DNA of 58,603 nucleotides from Allobosea sp. (GCF_030694325.1 NZ_JAUXYO010000201.1:1-58603), one strand, 5' to 3'; counted from the stretch's first letter, positions 38,185 to 49,880 are shown. The notes: generated from the sequence alone by a model not told the origin. A program made the numbers and translations.

Positions 38185-38219
38185 CCAGCGGCCTCATCAT
38201 TTCGAATAGGACAAGAACC

Positions 38220-38729
38220 ATGGCCGGACCCCGGCAATCCTCGGCCGCACCGGCCGCAACTTCGGCCGTCGATCTCGACGGCGCCCGCGTTCTCGTGGTC
38301 GAGGCGCGCTTCTACGACACGCTGGCCGACGAACTGCTGGCAGGCGCGCTCGCCGTGCTCGACGAGGCGGGCTGCCGCGTCGATGTCGTCACCGTTCCCG
38401 GCGCGCTGGAAATTCCCTCCGCCATTGTCATCGGTCTGCGCGCCGCCGACGAGGCGGTAGACCCTTACGAGGCGGTGGTCGCGCTCGGCACCGTGATCCG
38501 CGGCGAGACCGGCCATTACGACATCGTCGCCGGCGAGAGCTCGCGCGCGCTGATGGACCTCTCGGTCGCCTTCGCGCTGCCGCTGGGCAATGGCATCCTC
38601 ACCGTCGAGAACGAGGCGCAGGCCTGGGCGCGCGCTAACCGGTCCGAGATGGACAAGGGCGGTGGCGCGGCGGAAGCGGCGCTGTCGGTCCTGCGCTACA
38701 AGCGCTCGCTCGGGGAGCAATCCTCATGA
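38220..38729 (+). CDS. ribH: 6,7-dimethyl-8-ribityllumazine synthase
   Basis: Condenses 3,4-dihydroxybutanone phosphate with the ribityl-pyrimidine to lumazine (169 aa). '[15 protein letters not shown]', '[18 protein letters not shown]' (catalytic His region) and '[15 protein letters not shown]' are the family marks. The first 18 residues are a variable extension. Overlaps nusB by 4 bp. Confidence 0.96.
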   Translation: MAGPRQSSAAPAATSAVDLDGARVLVVEARFYDTLADELLAGALAVLDEAGCRVDVVTVPGALEIPSAIVIGLRAADEAVDPYEAVVALGTVIRGETGHYDIVAGESSRALMDLSVAFALPLGNGILTVENEAQAWARANRSEMDKGGGAAEAALSVLRYKRSLGEQSS

Positions 38730-39208
38730 GCAAGCCGGACTCGAACCGCGCCGAGATGCGCCGCGGCGCGCGGCTCTCGGTCGTGCAGGCGCTCTACGAG
38801 ATGGAGATCGGCGGCCGCGGCGTGGTCGAGGCCATGGCCGAGTTCGAGGCCTTCTGGATCGGCAAGCTGGTCGAGGACATCGAGTTGCCCAAGGCCGAGA
38901 TCGCCTTCTTCCGCGACCTGCTCGGCGGCGTCGTGCGCGAGCAGCGCCTGGTCGACCGCTCGGTGGACGAGGCGCTGGCCTCCGGCTGGCCGCTGAAGCG
39001 GATCGAGGCGGTGGTCCGGGCGATCTTCCGCGCCGGCGCTTATGAACTCGCCTTCCGCAAGGACGTGCCGGCCCGCGCCGTGATCTCCGAATATGTTGCG
39101 GTCGCCCGCGCCTTCTATGAAGGCGAGGAGATCGGCATGGTCAACGCCGTGCTCGACAAGCTCGCGCGCGACTTCCGTTCCGACGAGTTCGACGCGCCCG
39201 CGGCGTGA
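38726..39208 (+). CDS. nusB: Transcription antitermination factor NusB
   Basis: All-helical RNA-binding factor (160 aa) acting with NusE in rRNA antitermination. '[19 protein letters not shown]' and the C-terminal '[19 protein letters not shown]' plus '[14 protein letters not shown]' match NusB. The DUF4258 gene starts two bases after its stop, so this housekeeping gene is tightly followed by a toxin-like module. Confidence 0.95.
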   Translation: MSKPDSNRAEMRRGARLSVVQALYEMEIGGRGVVEAMAEFEAFWIGKLVEDIELPKAEIAFFRDLLGGVVREQRLVDRSVDEALASGWPLKRIEAVVRAIFRAGAYELAFRKDVPARAVISEYVAVARAFYEGEEIGMVNAVLDKLARDFRSDEFDAPAA

Positions 39209-39209
39209 G

Positions 39210-39479
39210 ATGGTGAGATCGGGGCGGGGCATCGTCTACACGATCCATACGCGTGAACGGCTGCGCGAACGCCGTATTCCGACGAGTTGGGTCGAGGCCA
39301 TTCTTGATGCTCCTCTGATCGATGAGCCTGATCCCTCTGGCGATGGTCGGCGTCGATGCTGGGGCCGCATTCGCGAATTTGATGACCGCATGCTGCGGAT
39401 CGTCTATGTTGCCGAGACAGACTTGATCCGTGTGATCACGGTCACGCCCGACCGCAACCGGGGACGCCGCACGCCATGA
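39210..39479 (+). CDS. DUF4258 protein, putative toxin
   Basis: An 89-residue protein with the BrnT/RelE-like DUF4258 pattern: 'TIHTRERLRERRIPTSWVEA', then 'EFDDRMLRIVYVAETDLIRV' and 'TVTPDRNRGRR'. DUF4258 genes are commonly followed by DUF2283 genes, as here (4-bp ATGA overlap), and the pair is regarded as toxin-antitoxin-like. It sits between nusB and thiL, one base after the nusB stop. RNase activity is inference. Confidence 0.8.
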   Translation: MVRSGRGIVYTIHTRERLRERRIPTSWVEAILDAPLIDEPDPSGDGRRRCWGRIREFDDRMLRIVYVAETDLIRVITVTPDRNRGRRTP

Positions 39480-39691
39480 GGCGCGACATCGCCACCACTT
39501 ACGATCCCGAAGCCGACGCAGCCTATCTGCGGGTTGGCGAGGGCCGGATCGCGCGGTCGGAAGAGGTTGCCCCAGGCATCGTGATCGACTTTGCAGAGGA
39601 CGGCGGGGTGGTCGGAATCGAACTGCTCGACGTCCGACGGACCGTGGCTGGTGGCCGCATGCATTTCGCTCGGTCGGAAGCGGCGGAGTAG
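39476..39691 (+). CDS. DUF2283 protein, putative antitoxin
   Basis: A 71-residue beta-rich protein with the DUF2283 pattern 'TTYDPEADAAYLRVGEGRI' and 'GIVIDFAEDGGVVGIELLDV'. It is coupled to the upstream DUF4258 gene. The neutralising role is inferred from the pairing only. It ends about 5 bp before the likely start of thiL. Confidence 0.8.
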   Translation: MRRDIATTYDPEADAAYLRVGEGRIARSEEVAPGIVIDFAEDGGVVGIELLDVRRTVAGGRMHFARSEAAE

Positions 39692-39695
39692 CGGT

Positions 39696-40682
39696 CTGGA
39701 ACGCCCCGGCGAATTTGAGCTGATCGCCCGCTATTTCGCCCCGATCGCCGGGCCGGGCGGGCTCGGGCTGATCGACGATGCCGGGCTGCTGCGGCCGGCG
39801 CGGGGCTACGAGATCGTCGTCACCGCCGATGCGCTGGTCGCCGGCGTGCACTTCTTCCCCGATGACCCGCCTGGCTCCATCGCGCGCAAGGCGCTGGCGG
39901 TGAACCTCTCCGATCTCGCGGCCAAGGGCGCGAAGCCCGAAGGCTTCATCCTGGCGCTCGCTTTGCCGAAAGGCTGGACCGAAAGCTGGCTCGCCGCCTT
40001 CGCCGCCGGGCTGAAGCAGGCCGCCGACGAGGGAGCCTGCCCGCTGGTCGGCGGCGATACCGTCTCGACGCCTGGCCCGCTGACGCTCTCGATCACCGCG
40101 TTCGGCAGCATTCCGGCCGGCCGCATGGTGCTGCGCTCCGGCGCGAAGCCGGGAGATCTGCTTGCCGTCTCGGGGACGATCGGCGACGGCGCGCTCGGGC
40201 TGAAGGTTCATGGCCCCGCCGCGCCGCCCTGGGTCGAAAGGCTCTCATCCTCCGATCGCGGCTTCCTCGCCGATCGCTATCTCCATCCGCAGCCGCGCCT
40301 GGGTCTCGCCGCCGCGCTCCAGGCTCACGCCTCGGCTGCCATGGATGTCTCGGATGGCCTGGTGGGCGACCTCGCCAAGCTGCTGAAGGCCTCCGGGTTG
40401 GGCGCCGAGGTCGATCTCGACGCCGTGCCCCTGTCGGAGGCGGCGCGCGCTGCGATCATGGCCGATCCTGCGCTGGCGGAACTGGCCTGGACCGGCGGAG
40501 ACGACTACGAAATTCTCTGCACGGCTTCGCAGGGAGAATATCCTGCTCTGGTCGCGGCGGCCGCGGCTGCCGGCATCCCGCTGACGGCGATCGGCGTGGT
40601 GACCGGGACGGCCGGGGCCATACAATATCGCGAGAAGGGCAGCGCGCGCCATTTCGCCGCCGGCTCCTTCGCTCATTTCTGA
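39696..40682 (+). CDS. thiL: Thiamine-monophosphate kinase
   Basis: Phosphorylates TMP to TPP (about 328 aa). 'ELIARYFAPIAGPGG', 'VVTADALVAGVHFFPDD', 'NLSDLAAKGAKPEGF' and 'AAMDVSDGLVGDLAKLL' are the PurM-like ThiL motifs. No ATG or usual start is found at the family N-terminus ('ERPGEFELI'); the best candidate is CTG 39696 with GGAG 7 nt upstream. GTG 39651 is possible but gives an unrelated leader that overlaps the DUF2283 gene. The toxin-antitoxin insertion probably removed the original start. Confidence 0.88.
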   Translation: MERPGEFELIARYFAPIAGPGGLGLIDDAGLLRPARGYEIVVTADALVAGVHFFPDDPPGSIARKALAVNLSDLAAKGAKPEGFILALALPKGWTESWLAAFAAGLKQAADEGACPLVGGDTVSTPGPLTLSITAFGSIPAGRMVLRSGAKPGDLLAVSGTIGDGALGLKVHGPAAPPWVERLSSSDRGFLADRYLHPQPRLGLAAALQAHASAAMDVSDGLVGDLAKLLKASGLGAEVDLDAVPLSEAARAAIMADPALAELAWTGGDDYEILCTASQGEYPALVAAAAAAGIPLTAIGVVTGTAGAIQYREKGSARHFAAGSFAHF

Positions 40683-40720
40683 AGTCGGCCTCCAGCCGCC
40701 TTCGCGGGGACGGCAGAGCC

Positions 40721-41926
40721 ATGAATCAGCATGTTCCGGTCGCTGACGCAGACGCGCTCGCCAAGCGCAACTCGGTCGTTCTAGCCTGCGCCCAGGCGCT
40801 CGGCGGCGCCAGCCCCTCGATCGTCATCTCGCTCGGCGGCATCGTCGGCTCGCAACTCGTCTCCGATCAGACCTTCGCCACCGTGCCGGTCAGCCTGATG
40901 CAACTCGGCATCGCCGTCGGTGTCATCCCCGCCGCCATGCTGATGCGCCGCCACGGCCGCCGCAACGGCTATCTCATCGGCGCGCTGATCGGAGCGACTG
41001 CCGCGAGTGTCGCCGCTGCCGGCGCCAGCACGCGACTGTTCTGGCTGTTCTGCTTGGGCACCTTCGCCTGCGGGCTCTATGGCGCCTTCGTCCAGAGCTA
41101 CCGCTTCGCCGCCGCCGATGCCGCGACAGAGAGCTTCCGCCCGCGCGCCATCTCCTGGGTCATGATCGGCGGCATCGCAGCCGGCGTCATCGGTCCGCAA
41201 TCGGTCTATTGGACGCGTGATCTCACGCCGGCCGCTCCCTTTGCCGCCAGCTTCCTGGCCCAGGCCGCGCTTGCCCTGATCGCCATGCTCGTCATCCTGC
41301 AGCTGCGCGCCCCGCCGGTGGCGCAGGTCAAGGCGAGCGGCGGCCGGCCGCTGGGCGAGATCATGCGCCAGCCGAAATTCATCGCCTCGGTGACGGCGGC
41401 GCTCGTGGCCTATGGCCTGATGAGCTTCGTCATGACGGCGGCGCCGCTTGCGATGGTCGGCTGTGGCCATTCGGTCGGCGATGCCGCGCTCGGCATCCAG
41501 TGGCATGTGCTGGCGATGTTCGGGCCGAGCTTCTTCACCGGGCGTCTGATCGCGCGCTTCGGCAAGGCGCAGGTGACGGTGGCAGGCCTGCTGCTCACCG
41601 CGCTCGCCGCCGTGATTGGGCTCACGGGCCTCAGCGTCGCGCATTTCTGGATCGCGCTGGTCGTGCTCGGGGTCGGCTGGAACTTCGGCTTCATCGGCGC
41701 GACCGCGCTGGTGACCGACTGCTACCGGCCAGAGGAGCGGGTGAAGGTCCAGGCCGCCAACGACTTCCTCGTCTTCGGCTCGGTCGCCATCGCCTCCTTC
41801 TCCTCGGGCGGGCTGCTCCATGCTGGCGGTTGGGAGAGCGTCAACTGGCTGGTGTTTCCGCCTGTGGCGGTCGCGATGGCGCTCGTTGCCTGGCAGGCCT
41901 CGGGCCGCCGGGCGCAGCCGGTCTGA
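40721..41926 (+). CDS. MFS transporter
   Basis: A 401-residue major facilitator protein with 11-12 hydrophobic segments. The loop between helices 2 and 3 reads 'MLMRRHGRRNGYLIGALIG', the MFS motif A; a similar loop in the second half is 'GRLIARFGKAQVTVAG'. Substrate unknown. The ureidoglycine aminohydrolase gene follows by 36 bp, so transport of a purine breakdown product is possible but unproven. Confidence 0.88.
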   Translation: MNQHVPVADADALAKRNSVVLACAQALGGASPSIVISLGGIVGSQLVSDQTFATVPVSLMQLGIAVGVIPAAMLMRRHGRRNGYLIGALIGATAASVAAAGASTRLFWLFCLGTFACGLYGAFVQSYRFAAADAATESFRPRAISWVMIGGIAAGVIGPQSVYWTRDLTPAAPFAASFLAQAALALIAMLVILQLRAPPVAQVKASGGRPLGEIMRQPKFIASVTAALVAYGLMSFVMTAAPLAMVGCGHSVGDAALGIQWHVLAMFGPSFFTGRLIARFGKAQVTVAGLLLTALAAVIGLTGLSVAHFWIALVVLGVGWNFGFIGATALVTDCYRPEERVKVQAANDFLVFGSVAIASFSSGGLLHAGGWESVNWLVFPPVAVAMALVAWQASGRRAQPV

Positions 41927-41962
41927 TCCAGGCCGGAGCCGACGAACCACAGGAGACTGCCG

Positions 41963-42763
41963 ATGCGCCCTCATCAGTTCCCGCACACACCCGGACGGCC
42001 GCCCGTCGGCGCCATCGGGCACAACCGCGGCGTGGTGGCGCGCAACTACGCCTTCATGCCGCCCGAAGGCGTTCTCGTCAGCCGACTGCCGCATCTGGAG
42101 AAGACGGTCGTGCGCGTTCTCGCCGCGCCTGTGCTGGGGGCCGCGTTTGCGCAGTATGTCTTCGAGATCGAGCCGGGCGGCGGGACGCGTACCCCTTTCG
42201 CCGAAGAGGGCATCCAGCACTTCTATTACGGGCTCTCCGGCGAGGCCGCCTTCGCCGTCGGGGACGGCGCGCCGGTTGCGTTCGGGAAGGGCAGCTTCGC
42301 CTATCTGCCGCCCGGCACGGCCTTCAGCCTGCGCAACGAGAGCGCAGCGCCGGCCCGCGTGCTGGCCCTGCGCAAGCGCTACGAGCCCGCTCCGGGGCTC
42401 GCCGTGCCCGAGCCGATCCTGTCCCACCAGGACGCGGTCCCGGTGACCAACCACACCGGCATGGAGGGGCGCGGCTTCCAGTTCCTGCTGCCCTATGGCG
42501 ATCTGCGCTTCGATTTCGAGATGAACCTGATGTGGTTCAAGCCGGGAACCTGTTTTCCCGATGTCGAGACCCATGTGATGGAGCACGGTCTCTACATGCT
42601 GGAAGGGCAGGGGCTCTATTTCCTCGGCCGCGACTGGCACGAGATCTGGGCGCAGGATTTCATCTGGATGGGCGGCTACTGCCCGCAGCAATTCTATCCG
42701 ACCGGCTTCGACGACGCCTGCTATCTGCTCTACAAGAACGTCAATCGCGACCTGGCGCTCTGA
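41963..42763 (+). CDS. allE: (S)-ureidoglycine aminohydrolase, bicupin
   Basis: Releases ammonia from (S)-ureidoglycine to give ureidoglycolate in allantoin breakdown. The 266-residue protein has two cupin domains; the second carries the metal-site residues in 'TCFPDVETHVMEHGLYMLEG' and the conserved 'FIWMGGYCPQQFYPTG', as in E. coli AllE (YlbA). No other ureide genes are near, and the preceding gene is an MFS transporter, perhaps its partner. Confidence 0.88.
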   Translation: MRPHQFPHTPGRPPVGAIGHNRGVVARNYAFMPPEGVLVSRLPHLEKTVVRVLAAPVLGAAFAQYVFEIEPGGGTRTPFAEEGIQHFYYGLSGEAAFAVGDGAPVAFGKGSFAYLPPGTAFSLRNESAAPARVLALRKRYEPAPGLAVPEPILSHQDAVPVTNHTGMEGRGFQFLLPYGDLRFDFEMNLMWFKPGTCFPDVETHVMEHGLYMLEGQGLYFLGRDWHEIWAQDFIWMGGYCPQQFYPTGFDDACYLLYKNVNRDLAL

Positions 42764-42993
42764 GGCGAGCGGGCCACTCCCGGTAGCCTCACCTCCGGCC
42801 GGCAAAGCGCGGCTCTCATGCGTCATCGCGTTTGCGCTTCCTTGCGAAACTTGCCACAAATTCGCCCGACACTGGCGACGCGAAGCGGGCCGACTAGTCT
42901 TTCGGCCCGCATTTCCTGTGCCTGGCGTCCAAAGCGGCAAATGAGGAGCGACAGCGCTCCCTCTCGGTCGGAAGCTCAAGGTCAGGAAACCGA

Positions 42994-45150
<2,157 letters not shown>

Positions 45151-45179
45151 GTTCAAGCCCGCGTTGTCACGGCCATCGA

Positions 45180-45205
45180 CCCCGCGGAGCGATCCGCGGG
45201 GTTTT
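45180..45205 (+). terminator. Terminator after hppA
   Basis: CCCCGCGG-AGCGAT-CCGCGGGG followed by TTTT, 29 bp past the hppA stop. Confidence 0.85.
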
Positions 45206-45269
45206 CCAATGGCGGGGCAGCCTTGATTGTTTAATAATAGATATGGAAATGGCTCATGGAGGCATGCGG

Positions 45270-45530
45270 ATGGCTGTCAGTGCTGATCTCGGGACTCGCC
45301 TGGAACACCTCCTCGAAACGCTGGTGGCATCAGGACGCTACAACTCCAAAAGCGAGATCTTGCGGGAGGGGGTTCGCTTGGTCGAAGAGCGTGAAAAGCG
45401 GCTTCAGGCGCTCGACCTGATGCTCGACGCCGGGCTAGCCGATGCGCAAGCCGGACGGATGTTGGCTGGAGACGATGTTTTCGCCGAACTGCGCGCTCGC
45501 TACAGTGAAGAAGCGCCGAGCGAGGGATGA
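45270..45530 (+). CDS. parD: ParD-type ribbon-helix-helix antitoxin
   Basis: An 86-residue ParD-like protein: 'VSADLGTRLEHLLETLVASG' and 'RYNSKSEILREGVRLVEERE' form the RHH, the tail should bind the toxin. GGAGG 7 nt upstream supports ATG 45270; ATG 45243 would add nine residues. An AT-rich stretch (TTGATTGTTTAATAATAG) upstream is the likely promoter. It overlaps parE by 4 bp (ATGA). Confidence 0.88.
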   Translation: MAVSADLGTRLEHLLETLVASGRYNSKSEILREGVRLVEEREKRLQALDLMLDAGLADAQAGRMLAGDDVFAELRARYSEEAPSEG

Positions 45531-45823
45531 AACTTGCCTTCACGGCGGCGGCGCGGCGCGACCTCCACGAGGTTGGCGATTACATCGCGCGAGACAGCCG
45601 TCGGCAGGCTCTGCGTTTCGTCGCGGCTCTGGAAGGCTTTTGCGCCACCCTGCTCGCGCAGCCTGAGCGTTATCCCCTTCTGACACATCGGGCCGATCGC
45701 GAGATCCGGCGCGCTCCTTATGCCGACTACCTCGTGTTCTATCGGGTCAGAGAGAGCACGGTCGAGGTTCTGCGGGTGATCCATGCCGCGGGTGACGTCG
45801 GCAGGATCGTCGATGAGCTTTGA
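45527..45823 (+). CDS. parE: ParE/RelE-type toxin
   Basis: A 98-residue RelE/ParE-superfamily toxin: 'MKLAFTAAARRDLHEVGDYI', 'FVAALEGFCATLLAQPERYP', 'REIRRAPYADYLVFYRV' and 'VEVLRVIHAAGD'. ParE members poison DNA gyrase. It appears intact and is coupled to parD, so this module is probably functional, unlike the one at 35.4 kb. Confidence 0.9.
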   Translation: MKLAFTAAARRDLHEVGDYIARDSRRQALRFVAALEGFCATLLAQPERYPLLTHRADREIRRAPYADYLVFYRVRESTVEVLRVIHAAGDVGRIVDEL

Positions 45824-45983
45824 CAAGGGCCGCCAAAGACGGATCGCGATCGAATAGGGAAGGCCGAGTTCCGGAGGTCGAGCAGCCGCTCGACCGCTCC
45901 CGACGCTACCGCCGCCCCCGTAGCGTTCCTGCAAGCCATCACCAGCGCCGGCGGGCATGACGTCTCCATCACAGGAGACCCTC

Positions 45984-46913
45984 ATGACCCCACCCGCCAC
46001 CGCCGCCGCGCCCCCATCCGGGGCAGGGCGTTTCACCGATCTCGCCCTTCTGCTCGTCCTCGCCACGCTCTGGGGCGGCTCCTACAGCTTCATCAGGGTC
46101 GGCGTGGAGACGATCCCGCCGGTGACGCTGATCGCGGCACGCACGCTGCTGGCGGGGGCGATCCTCCTCGCAGTGATCCGCTGGCGCGGCCTGCGGCTGC
46201 CGCGAGACCTTGGAACCTGGCGGCTTTTTCTCGTCCAGGCCGGCCTCAACAGCGTCCTGCCCTTCACGCTGATCGCCTGGGCCGAGCGCAGCATCGAGGC
46301 GGGGCTGGCGACGATCCTGAGCTCGACCAGTCCGATCTTCGTCGTGGTCCTTGGCCTGCTGGCCGGCACCGGCGAGCGGCTGTCGCCGATCAGGCTCGCC
46401 GGCATCGCAGCGGGCCTGGCGGGAACCCTGCTGATCGTCGGCGCCGAGGCGATCGCCGGATGGGGGACCGATCTCGCAGCCCAGCTCGCGCTCGTCGCGG
46501 CCAGCCTCTGCTATGGCGGCGCGGCGCTGTTCGGGCGCCACTTCAAGGGGCAGGACCCGATCATGCCGGCCGCCGGGTCGCTGATCTGCGGGGCGGCGCT
46601 CCTGATCCCGCTCAGCCTCGTCGTCGATAGGCCCTGGACCCTGGCGCCCTCCGCAGCCTCGATCCAGGCTCTGCTGGCGCTGTCGGTCTTTTCGACCGCG
46701 CTCGCCTTCGTGATCTATTTCCGCCTGATCGCGCGGCTGGGCTCCGTCGCGACCACCTCGGTCGCCTATCTGCGGGTGCCGATCGGTGTACTGATCGGCA
46801 TGGTCTTCCTCGGCGAGAGCCTGGCGCCGACGGCCTGGTTAGGCCTCGTCCTGATCGTCTTCGGCGTCCTCGCCATGACGCTGCCGGCGCGCAAGCGGGT
46901 CGAGGGCCGCTGA
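45984..46913 (+). CDS. EamA/DMT-family exporter
   Basis: A 309-residue membrane protein with ten hydrophobic segments in two EamA repeats ('LALLLVLATLWGGSYSF'-type start; second repeat with 'ALFGRHFKG' in its first loop). DMT exporters move amino acids or other metabolites outward; the substrate is unknown. ATG 45984 has AGGAG 6 nt upstream and is preferred to the ATG nine codons earlier. Confidence 0.88.
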   Translation: MTPPATAAAPPSGAGRFTDLALLLVLATLWGGSYSFIRVGVETIPPVTLIAARTLLAGAILLAVIRWRGLRLPRDLGTWRLFLVQAGLNSVLPFTLIAWAERSIEAGLATILSSTSPIFVVVLGLLAGTGERLSPIRLAGIAAGLAGTLLIVGAEAIAGWGTDLAAQLALVAASLCYGGAALFGRHFKGQDPIMPAAGSLICGAALLIPLSLVVDRPWTLAPSAASIQALLALSVFSTALAFVIYFRLIARLGSVATTSVAYLRVPIGVLIGMVFLGESLAPTAWLGLVLIVFGVLAMTLPARKRVEGR

Positions 46914-46932
46914 GCCAATGCGGGCCACCAAA

Positions 46933-46958
46933 AAACCCGCGGCACAGGCCGCGGGTTT
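46933..46958. terminator. Bidirectional terminator between the EamA gene and bamE
   Basis: Perfect 10-bp inverted repeat AAACCCGCGG/CCGCGGGTTT with a 6-nt loop, flanked by A and T runs, between two convergent genes. Confidence 0.85.
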
Positions 46959-46985
46959 GATTTGGTCAGCCCCGATGGAAAACGG

Positions 46986-47480
46986 TCACGACCCCAGCGG
47001 GTTGAAGCGCGTCACGCCGCGGAAGAGGTTGCGCAGGAAGCTCTGCTCCTCGCCGCCGGTGGCGGTGGTGCGGCTGATGAAGTCGAAGATCACGCCGTCC
47101 TGCAGGCCGTAATTGGCGATGCGCTCGACCTTGAAGCCCTTGTTGAAATAGATCACCAGCACGGTCTGGTCGACGACCGTCAGTTCCTGGAACTGGAAGC
47201 GGCGATAGACCGTCTGGCTGATGTAGTAGAAGGTCCGGTTGCCGACCGTCGATGTCGTCGAGGGCGTGCCGAGGATCGACAGCACCTGCTGCACGTCCAT
47301 GCCGACCCTGATCTGCGAGATCAGCGCCTCGTCGGCGACGAAGCCGCGCTTGAACTCCTCGTTCATGCCCGACGAGGTCGCGAGCTTGAAGCCGCCGGCC
47401 GTGGGACCGCAGGCCGCGAGAGCCAGCGACGTCGTCGCGAGGAGGCCGAGGAGGGCTGTGCGGCGGGAGACGGCGTTCAT
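46986..47480 (-). CDS. bamE: Outer membrane assembly lipoprotein BamE
   Basis: A 164-residue SmpA/OmlA lipoprotein of the BAM complex. Lipobox 'LALAAC' at about residues 19-24, then 'DEALISQIRVGMDVQQVLSI' and 'GTPSTTSTVGNRTFYYISQ', the BamE core. The ATG 47480 just precedes the signal peptide ('MNAVSRRTALLGLLATT'); the upstream open frame is not exported-protein-like. Divergent from the cytochrome bc1 chaperone gene. Confidence 0.93.
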   Translation of the reverse strand: MNAVSRRTALLGLLATTSLALAACGPTAGGFKLATSSGMNEEFKRGFVADEALISQIRVGMDVQQVLSILGTPSTTSTVGNRTFYYISQTVYRRFQFQELTVVDQTVLVIYFNKGFKVERIANYGLQDGVIFDFISRTTATGGEEQSFLRNLFRGVTRFNPLGS

Positions 47481-47622
47481 GCGGAGGGTATCCAGTGGCG
47501 CTGCGGCGATGGGCCGGGGCCCGCGCCGCTTGTCAAACGGGTCGAGGTTGGCGTAACGCCCGAGGATGGCTTTGGCAAGGCGAGGACGTTTCGCCCGCCG
47601 CAGGCCGGAGAGTGCTGACCCC

Positions 47623-48162
47623 ATGTTCGGATTGTTCGCAAAGCGCGAGAAGCGGCAGGCGCCGGTCGATGCCGTCTTCGCGCGCATCGTCGAGGCGTCG
47701 CGGCAGCCCGCCTTCTATCTCGAAGGCGGCATCGCCGACAGCTTCGAGGGGCGTTTCGAATCGCTCACGCTTCACGTCTTTCTGGTGATGCGGCGCCTGC
47801 GCGAATTGCCGCCGCCCGCCGACGAGGTCGCGCAGGATCTGGTCGACGCGAACTTCGCCTATCTCGAACTGGGGGTCCGCAATGGCGGCGTCAGCGACAT
47901 CGCCGTGCCCAAGCGGATGAAGAAGATCGGCCAGATGTTCTACGGACGCGTGCAGGCCTATGAGGCCGCCCTGGTCTCGACCGTGACGGGCGACCTCGCC
48001 GAGGCCCTGCGCCGCAATGTCACGCCCGACGCGCCCGAAGCCGCGACCGCGCTTTCCGATTATGCGCGGCGCGTGCAGCAGCGCCTGGCCGGGCTCGATC
48101 TCGACGGGCTCCTGAACGAGACCGCCCTGTTTCCGGCGGCGCAGCAGGGACCCGCGCGATGA
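47623..48162 (+). CDS. Ubiquinol-cytochrome c chaperone family protein
   Basis: A 179-residue protein with the CBP3-like domain ('GRFESLTLHVFLVMRRLRE', 'DLVDANFAYLELGVRNGGVS', 'RMKKIGQMFYGRVQAYEA'), thought to help assemble the cytochrome bc1 complex. It overlaps the DUF177 gene by 4 bp, the usual arrangement in this order. Confidence 0.9.
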   Translation: MFGLFAKREKRQAPVDAVFARIVEASRQPAFYLEGGIADSFEGRFESLTLHVFLVMRRLRELPPPADEVAQDLVDANFAYLELGVRNGGVSDIAVPKRMKKIGQMFYGRVQAYEAALVSTVTGDLAEALRRNVTPDAPEAATALSDYARRVQQRLAGLDLDGLLNETALFPAAQQGPAR

Positions 48163-48707
48163 CCCCGCAAGCCGCTTCGCCCATGACCCGGCCGATCCAT
48201 GTCGACGACATCAAGATGCGCGGCACCCGCGTGGCCGTGCAGGCCGAGCCGGCCGAGCGGACCGGCATCGCCGATCTGCTCGGTTTGCCCTCGCTCGAAT
48301 CGCTGGAGGCGCGCTACGTGCTCGCCCGCAATGGCGAGCGCGTGAAGCTGGAAGGCGAGATCGCCGCGGCGTTCCACCAGACCTGTACCGTGACGCTCGA
48401 TGCCTTTCCGGTGACGCTGACCGTGCCGATGAGCCTCGATTTCGCGCCGCAGGAGCCCGAGGGTCCGCGGCGCAAGGGCGACAAGGACGAGGCGGAGATC
48501 GATGTCGAGGTCAGGCTCAACGAGGCCGACCCGCCCGAGCCGATCGTCGACGGCACGATCGATCTCGGTGCCGTGACGCTCGAATTCCTGGCGCTGGCGC
48601 TCGACCCCTATCCCCGCAAGCCGGGTGCCGTCTTCGCCGAACCCGCGCCGGAGGAGCCGCCGGAATCGCCCTTCGCCAAGCTGGCGCGCCTCAAGCGGGA
48701 CAGCTGA
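48159..48707 (+). CDS. YceD/DUF177 protein
   Basis: A 182-residue YceD-family protein. 'HQTCTVTLDAFPVTLTVPMS' carries the conserved Cys region and 'LGAVTLEFLALALDPYPRKP' the C-terminal core. YceD usually precedes rpmF and plsX; here rpmF is absent and plsX follows after 113 bp. A role in 23S rRNA or ribosome metabolism has been proposed for the family. Confidence 0.9.
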   Translation: MTPQAASPMTRPIHVDDIKMRGTRVAVQAEPAERTGIADLLGLPSLESLEARYVLARNGERVKLEGEIAAAFHQTCTVTLDAFPVTLTVPMSLDFAPQEPEGPRRKGDKDEAEIDVEVRLNEADPPEPIVDGTIDLGAVTLEFLALALDPYPRKPGAVFAEPAPEEPPESPFAKLARLKRDS

Positions 48708-48820
48708 CGCCGTTCCCGATCGCTGGCGGCTTGCGGCGGGCGCCCAAGTCGCTATTGTCCCGCCCGCATCGAGCCGCCCCGGACTGAAGGTCGGCCGCTC
48801 CTGGGATCGACCATCACTCC

Positions 48821-49876
48821 ATGACACGACCGGTTACAATCGCGCTCGATGCGATGGGCGGAGACCATGGCCCTGCCATCGTCATCCCCGGCGCCGCGCT
48901 GACGCTGGAGCGTCGTCCCGATGCGCGCTTCGTCATTTTCGGCGACGAAGGTCAGGTCCTGCCGCTGCTGGACCAGCACCCGAAGCTGAAGGGCGTGACC
49001 ACCTTCCATCACACCGAAGTCTCGGTGAAGATGGACGACAAGCCGAGCCAGGCCCTGCGCTATGGCCGCTACAAATCCTCGATGTGGCGCGCGATCGACG
49101 CCACCAAGACCGGCGAGGCCGACGTCACCGTCTCGGCCGGCAACACCGGCGCGCTGATGGCGATGTCGAAGTTCTGCCTGAAGTCGATGCCCGAGGTCGA
49201 CCGCCCGGCGATCGCCTGCCTGTGGCCGACGGTCCGCGGCGAGAGCGTTGTGCTCGATGTCGGCGCGACCATCGGCGCCGATGCTCGCCATCTCGTCGAT
49301 CTCGCGGTGATGGGCGCGGCGATGGCGAGGGTGATCTTCGATCTCGACCGGCCGACGGTCGGCCTGCTCAATGTCGGCGTCGAGGAAATCAAGGGCGTCG
49401 AGGCGGTCAAGGAGGCCGGGCGCATCCTGCGCGAGCTCGACCTGCCGCATCTCAACTATCACGGCTTCGTCGAGGGCGACGACCTCGGCAAGGGCACGGT
49501 CGACGTCGTCGTCACCGAAGGCTTCACCGGAAACATCGCGCTGAAGACGGCCGAGGGTACCGCCCGCCAAATCAGTTCCTATCTCAAGGCGGCGATGAGC
49601 CGCTCGCTGATGGCCAAGATCGGGTATCTCTTCGCGCGCAGCGCCTTTGCCGCGCTGAAGGACAAGATGGATCCGCGCAAGGTCAATGGCGGCGTGTTCC
49701 TCGGGCTCGAGGGCATCGTCATCAAGAGCCATGGCGGCACCGACGCGGTCGGTTTCGCCAGCGCGACCGAGCTCGGCTACGAGATGGCGCGCGAGAACCT
49801 GATGGCGAAGGTCCGGGAGATGGTCGCGGCCTCGGCCGAACAGGAGGCCGCGGCGCGGGCGGCCGCCGCCCAGTAA
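48821..49876 (+). CDS. plsX: Phosphate acyltransferase PlsX
   Basis: Makes acyl-phosphate from acyl-ACP for PlsY in phospholipid synthesis (351 aa). '[19 protein letters not shown]', '[18 protein letters not shown]', '[13 protein letters not shown]' and '[17 protein letters not shown]' are family marks. fabH follows after 4 bp, a standard plsX-fabH operon. Confidence 0.96.
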   Translation: MTRPVTIALDAMGGDHGPAIVIPGAALTLERRPDARFVIFGDEGQVLPLLDQHPKLKGVTTFHHTEVSVKMDDKPSQALRYGRYKSSMWRAIDATKTGEADVTVSAGNTGALMAMSKFCLKSMPEVDRPAIACLWPTVRGESVVLDVGATIGADARHLVDLAVMGAAMARVIFDLDRPTVGLLNVGVEEIKGVEAVKEAGRILRELDLPHLNYHGFVEGDDLGKGTVDVVVTEGFTGNIALKTAEGTARQISSYLKAAMSRSLMAKIGYLFARSAFAALKDKMDPRKVNGGVFLGLEGIVIKSHGGTDAVGFASATELGYEMARENLMAKVREMVAASAEQEAAARAAAAQ

Positions 49877-49880
49877 GGAA

